DNA from: Brevibacterium sp. ZH18
GTDB lineage: Bacteria > Actinomycetota > Actinomycetes > Actinomycetales > Brevibacteriaceae
DNA length: 64,000 nt
Assembly (NCBI RefSeq): GCF_022748595.1
Contig: NZ_JALDSX010000005.1
Span: 62,001-126,000, forward strand
Direction: 5' to 3'
The position numbers were made by a program, and so were the translations under genes. Below the pieces are notes generated by a model. The model saw only the letters and a program-made list of their open reading frames with translations. It was not told the origin of the DNA and made no database searches. Shown piece after piece: positions 16,706 to 24,798 of this stretch; the first letter of the stretch is position 1; each line of letters opens with the position of its first letter.

Positions 16706-17995
16706 ATGTCCACTCCCAATCAGCGCGCCGTCATCCTCGGCGGCAACCGCATTCCGTTCGCTCGTTCGAACAAGCAGTACGCGAAGGCCAGCAATCTCGA
16801 CATGCTCACGAGCGCCCTCGACGGGCTCGTCGCCCGGTACGGTCTCGCCGGTGAGAACATCGGTGAAGTCGCCGGCGGTGCAGTCCTCAAACATTCGAAG
16901 GACTTCAACCTGACTCGTGAAGCCGTGCTCGGTTCTGCCCTGGCACCCACCACACCGGCCTTCGACCTCGGTCAGGCGTGTGCCACCGGACTCGAAGCCG
17001 TCGTGAGCCTCAACAACAAGATCAACGCCGGTCAGATCGAATCGGGGATCGCTTCGGGCGTGGACTCGGCGTCCGATGCCCCGATCGTCGTCAGCGATTC
17101 GATGCGCGAGATCCTGCTTGAGCTGTCACGGGCGAAGACCTTGCCGCAGCGTGCGAAGATCGCCGCCCAGATCCGCCCCGCTCATCTGGCCCCTCAAGCC
17201 CCTTCGACGGCTGAGCCGCGCACGGGCTTGAGCATGGGCGAGCATCAGGCGATCACGACCGCCAAGTGGCAGATCACGCGTGAGGCCCAGGACGAACTCG
17301 CTCTGGCTTCGCACCGCAATCTCGCCGCGGCTTGGGACGAAGGGTTCTTCGATGACCTCTCAACTCCCTACCTCGGCGTCAGTCGCGACACCAATCTGCG
17401 CCCCGACTCGACTCCCGAGTCGATGGCCAAGCTCTCACCGGTGTTCGGCAAGAAGCTGAGCACTCCGGCGACGATGACCGCAGGCAACTCGACTCCGCTC
17501 ACTGACGGCGCCTCATCCGTGCTGCTCGGCAGCGAGGACTGGGCTGAAGCTCACGGATACACGCCCTTGGCTCGTCTCGTCGACGCCGAGGCTGCAGCCG
17601 TTGACTTCGTCGACGGGGCAGAGGGCCTGCTCATGGCTCCTGCCTACGCGGTGCCCCGACTGCTGGCCCGCAACGGCCTGACCTTCGACGACTTCGATGT
17701 GTTCGAGATCCACGAGGCTTTCGCCTCGACCGTGCTCTGCCATATGGCCGCGTGGGAGTCCGAGGAGTTCTGCCGTGAGAAGGCCGGACTGGACAAGGCC
17801 CTGGGCTCGATCGACCGTGCCAAGCTCAATCCGTTGGGTTCGAGCCTGGCCGCCGGACACCCGTTCGCAGCCACCGGTGGACGCATCATCGCCTCCACCG
17901 CGAAGCATCTCAAGCTCACCGGCAAGAAGAGGTCGTTGGTCTCGATCTGCGCAGCAGGCGGCCAGGGCCTCACCGCGATTGTGGAGGCAGTATGA
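16706..17995 (+). CDS. Acetyl-CoA C-acyltransferase (thiolase), FadA2-like
   Basis: This 429-residue thiolase cleaves 3-ketoacyl-CoA or runs the reverse condensation. The acylated cysteine is C92 in GQACATGLEAV. The EIHEAFA histidine and the C-terminal SICAAGGQGL cysteine complete the active site, with NPLGSSLAAGHPFAATGG between them. The ATG at 16706 follows GGAGG at 16696-16700; a GTG at 16700 overlaps that site and was rejected. The gene overlaps the following reductase gene by 4 bp. Confidence 0.9.
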   Translation: MSTPNQRAVILGGNRIPFARSNKQYAKASNLDMLTSALDGLVARYGLAGENIGEVAGGAVLKHSKDFNLTREAVLGSALAPTTPAFDLGQACATGLEAVVSLNNKINAGQIESGIASGVDSASDAPIVVSDSMREILLELSRAKTLPQRAKIAAQIRPAHLAPQAPSTAEPRTGLSMGEHQAITTAKWQITREAQDELALASHRNLAAAWDEGFFDDLSTPYLGVSRDTNLRPDSTPESMAKLSPVFGKKLSTPATMTAGNSTPLTDGASSVLLGSEDWAEAHGYTPLARLVDAEAAAVDFVDGAEGLLMAPAYAVPRLLARNGLTFDDFDVFEIHEAFASTVLCHMAAWESEEFCREKAGLDKALGSIDRAKLNPLGSSLAAGHPFAATGGRIIASTAKHLKLTGKKRSLVSICAAGGQGLTAIVEAV

Positions 17996-19344
17996 AAGAC
18001 ACATACCTGGGCCTGGTCAACGGCCCTCTGAAGCAGGTCGCGAAGACCCTCGGTCTTCCACAGCCTGTCGAGCTCCAGCGCTTCGACTCGACACCTGAGA
18101 GCTATCGCAAGAAGCCGGTCCTGGTCCTCGGGGCGGGCGCGGACGCGCAGAAGCTGGCCGACCTGCTGCTCGAGAACGGCTTCGAGGTGCGTCGCCACTC
18201 GACTGCGGGAGAGTCACTTCGCGCCATCATCGCCGTCCTCGACGATGTGTTGACGCCGACAGACCTGTCGGAGACCGTGCTCGGAATCGGCTCCGCACTG
18301 CGCTCTCTGGCCAAATGCGGTCGGGTCATCACGATCTCGACGGCACCGGACGCGGCGAACCAGTCGCCCGAACAGGCAGCGGTCACCCAGGGGATCACGG
18401 GACTCACCCGGTCCCTGGCACACGAGATGCGGGCCGGATCGACGGCCAACGGAATCCTCCTTGACGGTGTCGACATGCACGCACCGTCGGTGGCCACGGC
18501 TCTGTGGTTCCTGCTGTCAGGAAAATCGGCGTACGTCTCCGGCCAGTTCGTCACGGTGTCCTCGCAGGAGGGAAACCCGACGAGCATGGAGGCGTTCCTG
18601 TCCACGGGTGCCGCAGGCCCTCTGGCAGGTCGCACAGCCGTTGTGACCGGAGCAGCCCGCGGAATCGGTGCGGCCATCGCCCGCAACCTCGCCCGCGACG
18701 GCGCGCAGCTCATCGGCGTCGACATGCCCCAGGCCGGACAGGCTCTGGCCGAGGTGATGAACGAGGTCGGCGGCAGAACGCTCCAGCTCGACATCACCGC
18801 GGAGACCGCTGCTGAGAAGATCGCCGAGGCGGTCGGTGGAAAGGTCGACATCCTCGTCCACAACGCGGGCATCACCCGAGACAAGATGCTTGCGAACATG
18901 GACGCCTCCCGCTGGGATTCGGTCATCGCCGTCAACATCGCCGCACAGGCGCGCATCAACGCGCACCTCAGCGACAAGGGCCTCTTCGCCGACGGCTCAC
19001 AGGTCGTGTCCCTGGCATCGACCTCGGGCATCGCGGGCAACCGCGGGCAGACGAACTATGCGACTTCGAAGGCTGGTGTCATCGGACTCACGGCAGCCTC
19101 GGCGGGGGACTTCGCCCATCGTGGCGGCACGATCAACGCCGTCGCACCCGGGTTCATCGAAACCGACATGACGGCCAAGATGCCTGCACTGACCCGTCAG
19201 GTCGCACGCCGGCTCTCGAGCCTGCAACAGGGCGGACAGCCCGTCGATGTCGCCGAGACCATCGGATTCCTCGCCTCGGCGGGGGCTCGCGGGATCAACG
19301 GCACGACGTTGCGCGTATGCGGCCAGAACATGGTGGGTGCCTGA
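17992..19344 (+). CDS. fabG: 3-oxoacyl reductase, high-molecular-weight FabG (FabG4-like)
   Basis: This 450-residue protein has an N-terminal flavodoxin-like nucleotide-fold domain (about 1-200) and a C-terminal short-chain dehydrogenase domain (about 210-450). The latter shows the cofactor loop TGAARGIG, HNAG, the SLASTSG serine and the YATSKAG catalytic Tyr/Lys. This two-domain form is the HMwFabG class, in mycobacteria FabG4, which reduces long-chain 3-oxoacyl-CoA with NADH. ATGA overlaps link it to both neighbours in the operon. Confidence 0.88.
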   Translation: MKDTYLGLVNGPLKQVAKTLGLPQPVELQRFDSTPESYRKKPVLVLGAGADAQKLADLLLENGFEVRRHSTAGESLRAIIAVLDDVLTPTDLSETVLGIGSALRSLAKCGRVITISTAPDAANQSPEQAAVTQGITGLTRSLAHEMRAGSTANGILLDGVDMHAPSVATALWFLLSGKSAYVSGQFVTVSSQEGNPTSMEAFLSTGAAGPLAGRTAVVTGAARGIGAAIARNLARDGAQLIGVDMPQAGQALAEVMNEVGGRTLQLDITAETAAEKIAEAVGGKVDILVHNAGITRDKMLANMDASRWDSVIAVNIAAQARINAHLSDKGLFADGSQVVSLASTSGIAGNRGQTNYATSKAGVIGLTAASAGDFAHRGGTINAVAPGFIETDMTAKMPALTRQVARRLSSLQQGGQPVDVAETIGFLASAGARGINGTTLRVCGQNMVGA

Positions 19345-20198
19345 TGGCCAAGGACTCGATGCTCCCGGTCTATGCGAAGGCCCTGCTTAAGGCCCTTCCG
19401 CTCGGCACACGGACGGGACCCGACCTTCCGCGGCGTGCCCTGGACCGCAGTGTGCCCATCGAAGCCGACGCCTACGCCGGCTTCACCAGTGTCGTCGGCG
19501 CCGGGCTGAGCAACATCGTCCACCCCGGATATCTGCACGTCCTCGCATTTCCGCTGAGCATGCAGCTGCTCAGCGACCCCGAGGTGCCGCTGCCGATGAT
19601 GGGGATGGTCCACATCGGCAACCGGATCGACGTCCTCGGCCCCGTTCACATCGGGGACAGCGTTGACATGCACGTTGAGCTCGCCGGTCCGTTCCAGCAT
19701 CCGTCGGGCACCACGATCGAGGTCAACGTCTTGATGAAGGTCGAGGGCGTGCTCAAGCTGCGCGAGACTTCGACGTATCTGGCCAAGGGCAAGAAGCTGC
19801 CGAACGCCGAGCCGAAGGACCACGCGCCGCGTGAGGAGTTCATTGCTCCCCAGCACACTGCGCTGTGGCGACTCGACCCGATCATCGGCAAGCGGTATGC
19901 GCATGCCTCAGGGGACTACAACCCGATCCACCTCAACGGACTCGCCGCGAAGGGCTTCGGCTTCCCCCGCGTCATTGCCCACGGAATGTACGGCGCCTCG
20001 CGTGCTCTGTCCGCGGTCGATACGCGACTCGAGTCGTACCGCTGGGACGTGTCGTTTGCCAAGCCCGTGTTGTTGCCGTCGACTGTCGGTTTCGCGATCA
20101 CCGAGGGGCGTCGACACTTCGCGTCGACGTTCGCGATCTTCGACCTCAAATCGGGCAAGCCGCACATCCTCTCTGAGGTCTCGGAGCTGCGGGACTGA
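19344..20198 (+). CDS. MaoC-like (R)-hydroxyacyl dehydratase, HtdX-like
   Basis: This 284-residue double-hotdog protein should hydrate or dehydrate enoyl/3-hydroxyacyl thioesters. The C-terminal hotdog carries the hydratase motif ASGDYNPIHLN with its Asp/His pair, followed by FPRVIAHGMYG. It completes the thiolase-reductase-dehydratase set, so the operon can interconvert 3-oxo, 3-hydroxy and enoyl intermediates, while the divergent FadE supplies the fourth step. The ATG overlaps the fabG stop. The last codons, ending in the stop, are repeated downstream as a 22-bp tandem duplication. Confidence 0.87.
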   Translation: MAKDSMLPVYAKALLKALPLGTRTGPDLPRRALDRSVPIEADAYAGFTSVVGAGLSNIVHPGYLHVLAFPLSMQLLSDPEVPLPMMGMVHIGNRIDVLGPVHIGDSVDMHVELAGPFQHPSGTTIEVNVLMKVEGVLKLRETSTYLAKGKKLPNAEPKDHAPREEFIAPQHTALWRLDPIIGKRYAHASGDYNPIHLNGLAAKGFGFPRVIAHGMYGASRALSAVDTRLESYRWDVSFAKPVLLPSTVGFAITEGRRHFASTFAIFDLKSGKPHILSEVSELRD

Positions 20199-20229
20199 GG
20201 TCTCGGAGCTGCGGGACTGAGGTCTCGGA
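20174..20229. repeat. 22-bp tandem repeat across the maoC stop codon
   Basis: The unit starting TGAGGTCTCGGAGC occurs at 20174-20195 and 20196-20217, with a partial third copy at 20218-20229. The real stop TGA is at 20196-20198, so the duplication spans the gene end. Confidence 0.92.
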
Positions 20230-20260
20230 TCACAGCGAATGCGGTGCGGAAACTGCGCTG

Positions 20261-20294
20261 AAACGGTGCTGACCATCCCTGGTCAGCACCGTTT
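20261..20294 (+). terminator. Strong terminator after the lipid operon
   Basis: A perfect 15-bp stem (AAACGGTGCTGACCA and its complement) closes a TCCC loop. The descending arm ends GTTTC, giving a short T-run. Confidence 0.88.
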
Positions 20295-20349
20295 CTGCGT
20301 CTCTAGGAAGAGCCGGAAGTGCCATGCGTCACAAATGGCCGATCCGATT

Positions 20350-20377
20350 TTGCGTGGTCGAAACTCGCGTGTAAAGT
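20350..20377 (+). promoter_or_regulatory. Promoter of tRNA-Leu
   Basis: TTGCGT (20350-20355) and TAAAGT (20372-20377) are spaced by 16 bp and lie 14 bp before the mature tRNA 5' end. Confidence 0.6.
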
Positions 20378-20391
20378 AATCTCTGTTGCAA

Positions 20392-20479
20392 GCGCGAGTG
20401 GCGGAATTGGTAGACGCGCTAGCTTGAGGTGCTAGTGCCCAACTTATCGGGCGTGGGGGTTCAAGTCCCCCTTCGCGCA
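20392..20479 (+). tRNA. tRNA-Leu (anticodon GAG)
   Basis: An 88-nt class II tRNA. The acceptor GCGCGAG pairs with TTCGCGC at 20472-20478, with discriminator A at 20479. The anticodon stem CTAGC/GCTAG encloses TTGAGGT, placing GAG at 20426-20428, which reads CUC/CUU. A long variable arm and the T-arm GGGGGTTCAAGTCCCCC are present. CCA is not encoded; the next bases are CAGC. Confidence 0.96.
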
Positions 20480-20486
20480 CAGCAGA

Positions 20487-20522
20487 GAAATGGCCTCCGG
20501 ATCTGATCCGGGGGCCATTTCG
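20487..20522 (+). terminator. Terminator after tRNA-Leu
   Basis: A stem of GAAATGGCC with GGCCATTTC, continued by CCGGAT/ATCCGG, ends in ATTTC eight bases after the tRNA. Confidence 0.8.
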
Positions 20523-20604
20523 CTGTCCTCTCGCATCCCCTCGCCGCAGTTGAGATACCGTGGATCCCGTCAGCATCTTCGCACTCTTCCGACTGGAGAC
20601 CACC

Positions 20605-21912
20605 GTGTACGATTTCAGCGCCGCCGAGGCCGAGGTCACGTCCCTGTGCCAACAGCTCATCCGCATCGATACCCAGAACTGGGGCGGCAACAAAGCTAAT
20701 CCAGAACGGCCTGCCGCTGACCTCATCGCTTCCTGGTTCGAAGAGGTCGGGCTGAAGTCCACGATCGTCGAGTCGGAACCCGGCCGGGCCTCGCTGGTCG
20801 CACGTATCAAGGGCACCGATCCGGACGCGCCGGCGCTCGTCGTCCACGGCCACACCGATGTGGTCCCGGCCGCCGCCGAGGATTGGAGCGTCGACCCGTT
20901 CGCCGGCGTCATCAAGGACGATCTGCTGTGGGGCCGCGGTGCGGTCGATATGAAGGACATGGACGCGATGATCATCGCCTCGGTCCGTGCGATGCTGCGC
21001 CAGGGGCTCCGCCCTCGTCGCGACCTCATCATCGCGTTCTTCGCCGATGAAGAGGCAGGCGGGAACTACGGAGCCCGCTATGTCGTGCGCAACCATCCCG
21101 AACTCTTCGACGGCGCCACCGAGGCGATCTCCGAGGTGGGCGGCTATTCGGTCGATGTCCGCGGACAGCGCGTCTACCTGATCCAGACGGCTGAGAAGGG
21201 CCTCGCCTGGCTCAACCTCATCGCCCATGGCACAGCGGGCCATGGATCGCAGCGCAATGACGACAACCCTGTCACCCGGCTGGCGGCCGCCATCGCTCGC
21301 ATCGGCGAGTACGCGTGGCCGCAGGAGATCCCGATCGCGACCAGGCAGCTGCTCGAAGGGGTTGCCGAGATCACCGGTATCGAATTCCGCGCCGATACGA
21401 TCGGAGAGCTGCTGGCGGAACTCGGCTCGGTCGAGAAGTTCGTCGCTCCGACCCTGCAGAACACCTCGAACCCTTCGTTCCTCAACGCCGGCTACAAGCA
21501 CAATGTCATTCCCGGTACGGCCACGGCCTACGTCGACTGCCGGACCCTGCCCGGCCAGCACGAAGATGTGATGCTCAAGATCAAGGAGCTCGCGGGGGAG
21601 GGCATCGACATCGAAGCCAATGACGAGGGCAACGCCCTTGAAGCACCCTTCGACACTCCGCTCGTCGCGCAGATGCAGAAGAGCCTGCTCGACGACGATC
21701 CGACGGCGAAGGTCCTGCCGTACACGCTCTCGGGCGGCACGGACAACAAGTCGATGGCGGAGCTGGGGATCACCGGCTACGGATTCGCTCCGCTGCAGCT
21801 GACCGGCGACCTCGACTTCCCGGCGATGTTCCACGGAGTCGACGAGCGGGTGCCGATCTCTGCGCTCAAGTTCGGGACTCGGGTCCTCGGCGACTTCCTG
21901 ATGAAGGCCTAG
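20605..21912 (+). CDS. M20 family metallopeptidase (ArgE/DapE/CPG2 type)
   Basis: This 435-residue di-zinc amidohydrolase probably cleaves a dipeptide or N-acyl amino acid; the substrate is not deducible. Visible are the first metal His and catalytic Asp in VVHGHTDVVP, the bridging Asp in GRGAVDMKD, the catalytic Glu pair in FFADEEAGGNYGA, a dimerisation insert, and a late zinc His near the C-terminus (FHGVDERVP). The GTG at 20605 follows GGAG at 20595-20598 and was chosen over the in-frame GTG at 20560. The 3' end overlaps the converging transporter gene by 47 bp. Confidence 0.88.
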   Translation: MYDFSAAEAEVTSLCQQLIRIDTQNWGGNKANPERPAADLIASWFEEVGLKSTIVESEPGRASLVARIKGTDPDAPALVVHGHTDVVPAAAEDWSVDPFAGVIKDDLLWGRGAVDMKDMDAMIIASVRAMLRQGLRPRRDLIIAFFADEEAGGNYGARYVVRNHPELFDGATEAISEVGGYSVDVRGQRVYLIQTAEKGLAWLNLIAHGTAGHGSQRNDDNPVTRLAAAIARIGEYAWPQEIPIATRQLLEGVAEITGIEFRADTIGELLAELGSVEKFVAPTLQNTSNPSFLNAGYKHNVIPGTATAYVDCRTLPGQHEDVMLKIKELAGEGIDIEANDEGNALEAPFDTPLVAQMQKSLLDDDPTAKVLPYTLSGGTDNKSMAELGITGYGFAPLQLTGDLDFPAMFHGVDERVPISALKFGTRVLGDFLMKA

Positions 21913-22855
21913 TCGACGGCATAATCGTAATCGCGATCCCGGCGAGCACCAGGACGGCGCTGATGACCGTCGTGGTGCTCACCAGGGATCCCGGGATGGG
22001 CAGCACCAGATCAAGCAGGAGTGCACCCAAGAGATTGCCGAAGAGCGAGAACAGACTGAGCAAGAGCACGCCGAGCCGCGCCACAGTCAAAGCGGTGAGT
22101 CCGATGAAGATGACTCCGAATGCTCCGCCGAGCAGCATCCACCATTGAGTCGGCTCTGTCGGGAATCCCTCCCATCGCACTCCGCCGAGCATGATGACCG
22201 CGGCGGCCACGAGGAGGGCGGCGAATCCGATGGCGAAGTTCACGGTCGTGGCGACAACGGCCGAACCGGTGGCGGACTTGATCCGGCCGTTGCACGCCTG
22301 CTGGACAGACGTCAGCGCTCCGGAGACGAAGGGCAGCAGCAGTGCCCAGAGCGGGACGCCGAGATTCATCCTCTCCGATGCTCCGAAGACAAGGGCTGCG
22401 ATGACGACGATGACTCCGAATACCCGGACGACCGTCATCCGCTGCTTCCCACCCGGGGGCAGTTTCGTCGAGTCGACGGCGAGGCCGCCGGTGACCTGAC
22501 CGGAGACGAAGGCCATCGTGAACATCGCGACGCCCATGACAGGCACTGTCGTGGCCTGAGCGATGACGACGAGCGCGCCGCTGAGTCCGCCGAGCAGCAT
22601 CCACCACGGCATTGTCCGTGTACGCAGCACGTGGAACAGGGTGCGAGCCGCATCTCGGGAACGAGATGAGCAGAGCAGAGCCGTGCCCGCGAGGATGAGC
22701 CCGACGGCGAACGAGACCAGAGCGGCGAAGACGGCATGGCCCAACAGCGGACCGAGCATTCCATTGGCTCGGCCCTGCAGAGACATGGCACCGCCGGCCG
22801 TGATGGTGACGAGGCCGGCGAAGAGGACAGGGAGGAGCGCAGAGGGCGACTTCAC
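21866..22855 (-). CDS. DMT-superfamily transporter, YdcZ/DUF606 type
   Basis: This 329-residue membrane protein shows about ten hydrophobic segments arranged as two similar halves, each opening with a WWMLLGG block (about residues 84 and 240). That internal duplication is typical of the two-domain DUF606 (YdcZ) members of the drug/metabolite transporter superfamily. The substrate is unknown. The C-terminus is a short, positively charged tail. It converges with the M20 peptidase gene and overlaps it. Confidence 0.8.
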   Translation of the reverse strand: MKSPSALLPVLFAGLVTITAGGAMSLQGRANGMLGPLLGHAVFAALVSFAVGLILAGTALLCSSRSRDAARTLFHVLRTRTMPWWMLLGGLSGALVVIAQATTVPVMGVAMFTMAFVSGQVTGGLAVDSTKLPPGGKQRMTVVRVFGVIVVIAALVFGASERMNLGVPLWALLLPFVSGALTSVQQACNGRIKSATGSAVVATTVNFAIGFAALLVAAAVIMLGGVRWEGFPTEPTQWWMLLGGAFGVIFIGLTALTVARLGVLLLSLFSLFGNLLGALLLDLVLPIPGSLVSTTTVISAVLVLAGIAITIMPSTRPSSGSRRGPESRT

Positions 22856-22865
22856 AACGGCGGCG

Positions 22866-23069
22866 TCAGCTGCTCAGCGTCAGAGGCATGATCTTCCGGC
22901 GCAGCCAGACCGTCCGGGTCCCGCCGACGGAGATGCGCGTCCGGGCCAGCTCCCATTTGCCGTATTCGGCTTCGTCGTTGAGTTCCTGCAGACTCACAGA
23001 CCGGGGAACATCCTTGGAGAAGGAAACCTTGCGGAACTCGTAGGTCATCCGCGGACGCTGACGTTTCAT
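22866..23069 (-). CDS. DUF5703 family small protein
   Basis: This 67-residue basic protein has the TYEFRKVSF opening, the AEYGKWELAR block and the WLRRKI ending that mark the DUF5703 family, whose function is unknown. The start at 23069 is supported by a -10 TACAGT (minus strand, 23081-23076) exactly 6 nt upstream, making it leaderless. An ATG seven codons further in, giving MTYEF, is the alternative. It is divergent from the histidine phosphatase, and the two predicted transcripts start only about 38 bp apart. Confidence 0.7.
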   Translation of the reverse strand: MKRQRPRMTYEFRKVSFSKDVPRSVSLQELNDEAEYGKWELARTRISVGGTRTVWLRRKIMPLTLSS

Positions 23070-23075
23070 AGGCCC

Positions 23076-23099
23076 ACTGTAAACGATGTGGGCTAGTCT
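23076..23099. promoter_or_regulatory. Divergent leaderless promoters, DUF5703 / histidine phosphatase
   Basis: Minus-strand TACAGT (23081-23076) lies 6 nt before the DUF5703 ATG. Plus-strand TAGTCT (23094-23099) lies 7 nt before the phosphatase ATG. The -35 regions must overlap the opposite promoter, so the two units probably compete or are coregulated. Confidence 0.6.
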
Positions 23100-23106
23100 T
23101 GATCGC

Positions 23107-23844
23107 ATGCCCGTCATCGTCCTCCTGCGCCACGGTCTCTCAACTGCGAACACAGCTGGGATCCTCGCTGGACGCGCTCCCGGCGTGTCGCTGACCGATC
23201 AGGGCGTAAGCGCTCTCGAGTCCACGTTGCGGATGCTGCCTCACCGCGGCTTCTCCCGCCTGCTGCACTCGCCGCTGCAGCGGTGTGAGCAGACCGCCAG
23301 ACTGGCCGCATCTCACGCAGAATTCGCTGCGATCGAAGCCGACGAGGACATCATCGAACTCGACTATGGCGAGTGGACGGGGCGCAGCCTGCGAGATCTC
23401 GCTTCCGAGCCCGAGTGGAAGACCGTGGTCGAGCATGCTTCCCAGGCGCAGTTCCCCGGCGGGGAATCGATCGCCGAGGCGGCCGACCGTGCCGTGGGGC
23501 GGGTCCGATCCGTGGTCGAGGAGCTCAGAGCCGAAGAGGCAGCACGGCGTGTGGAAGCCGAAGCAGCCGCAGCAGTCGAAGCAGCCGCAGCCGCTGGGAG
23601 AGAATCTCCTGCCACGGCCGACATCCGCCAGTGGGCGATGCTCGTCTCCCACGGAGACATCATCAAGGCCATCATCGCCGACGCGCTGGGCATGCCCCTG
23701 GATGACTTCCAGCGGATCGCCGTAGCACCTGGATCATTCACGGTCATCGACTACTCGGGACGCCACCCGGTTCTGACGGCGATGTCGGTGACTGCAGCCG
23801 GCCTCGCCGAGTCGGGAACTCCGGGCGGCGGGGGACTGCACTAG
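23107..23844 (+). CDS. Histidine phosphatase, MSMEG_4193-type phosphomutase-like
   Basis: This 245-residue protein belongs to the phosphoglycerate-mutase branch of histidine phosphatases. Catalytic features are intact: LLRHGLSTAN with the phosphorylated His9, a second-core Arg in HSPLQRCEQTA, the acid in ELDYGEWTGR, and the second His in LVSHGDIIK. A low-complexity insert rich in Ala and Glu (about 142-165) splits the domain. The genus-conserved neighbours are DUF3090, SCO1664-type and MshC genes, as around Rv2135c in Mycobacterium tuberculosis. The substrate is unknown. The start follows TAGTCT by 7 nt, so the mRNA is probably leaderless. Confidence 0.85.
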   Translation: MPVIVLLRHGLSTANTAGILAGRAPGVSLTDQGVSALESTLRMLPHRGFSRLLHSPLQRCEQTARLAASHAEFAAIEADEDIIELDYGEWTGRSLRDLASEPEWKTVVEHASQAQFPGGESIAEAADRAVGRVRSVVEELRAEEAARRVEAEAAAAVEAAAAAGRESPATADIRQWAMLVSHGDIIKAIIADALGMPLDDFQRIAVAPGSFTVIDYSGRHPVLTAMSVTAAGLAESGTPGGGGLH

Positions 23845-23848
23845 CGCA

Positions 23849-23884
23849 GACCCTGCGCTCTCAGGAGACCCTGCGCTCTCAGGA
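23849..23884. repeat. 18-bp tandem duplication after the histidine phosphatase
   Basis: GACCCTGCGCTCTCAGGA occurs twice in a row, starting 5 bp after the stop codon, in the gap before the converging uppP gene. Confidence 0.9.
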
Positions 23885-23895
23885 GAGCCGGCAGA

Positions 23896-24729
23896 TCAGC
23901 CCGCGGCGAGGACGCCTGTGCCGAGCAGGATGTAGAGCACGATGCCCAAGGCCACGCGGTACCAGACGAAGATTCCGAACGACTTGGTTTTGACGTATCC
24001 GAGGAACCAATGGATGACGAAGAGGCCGAGGATGAAGGCGATGATCGTGGCCATGATCGTCGGACCCCACCCGATGACCATGTCTGAGGCGCCCAGACTC
24101 TTGTAGACGCTGTAGAAGCCTGAGCCCAGCACAGCGGGAATGGCGAGCAGGAACGAATAGCGGGCAGCCTCGGGGCGGGAGAATCCCATGAACCGGCCGG
24201 CCATGATCGTGCCGCCCGACCGGGAGACGCCGGGGATGAGGGCCAGTGACTGCGCGAGGCCGAACAGGATGCCCTGCCCCCAGTGCATGTCGTCGAGGGT
24301 GCGCTGCTTCTTGCCGACCCAGTCGGCGAGGCCGATGATGAGGCCGAAGACGATGAGCATGGTCGCGGTGATCCACAGGCTGCGCAGAGTGGTCTCGATG
24401 GCGTCCTGGAACAGCAGTCCGAGGACGACGATCGGAATCGATCCGATGATGATCAGCCACCCGAGACGGACCTCGGGGTCCTTGCGATCGTGTTTGCCGA
24501 CCAATGCCTTGCACCACTTGGAGATGATCGAGACGATGTCTTTCCAGAAGTAGACGACGACAGCAGCCTCGGTGCCGATCTGAATGATCGCGGTGAAGAA
24601 TGCGCCGGGATCCTTGCCCGGCAGCATCAGCTCACCGACGATGCGCACGTGGGCCGAGGATGAGATCGGCAGGAACTCCGTCAGAGCCTGAACGATTCCG
24701 AGCACGGCGGCAACCAGCCAGTCGTACAT
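23896..24729 (-). CDS. uppP: Undecaprenyl-diphosphatase UppP (BacA)
   Basis: This 277-residue membrane enzyme removes a phosphate from undecaprenyl diphosphate to recycle the lipid carrier for peptidoglycan and other envelope polymers. It has about eight membrane segments and both signature motifs: LTEFLPISSSAH near residues 17-28 and GVSRSGGTIMAGRFMGFSR in the second half, with catalytic Glu, Ser and Arg. AAGGAG precedes the ATG. The same neighbour order is known for Rv2136c beside Rv2135c. Confidence 0.95.
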   Translation of the reverse strand: MYDWLVAAVLGIVQALTEFLPISSSAHVRIVGELMLPGKDPGAFFTAIIQIGTEAAVVVYFWKDIVSIISKWCKALVGKHDRKDPEVRLGWLIIIGSIPIVVLGLLFQDAIETTLRSLWITATMLIVFGLIIGLADWVGKKQRTLDDMHWGQGILFGLAQSLALIPGVSRSGGTIMAGRFMGFSRPEAARYSFLLAIPAVLGSGFYSVYKSLGASDMVIGWGPTIMATIIAFILGLFVIHWFLGYVKTKSFGIFVWYRVALGIVLYILLGTGVLAAG

Positions 24730-24798
24730 GCGTCTCCTTGAGAAAGTGGGGTGGGAACGAGACCACGGTAGTCGCGGAATCGGGTAACCTCAACAATC

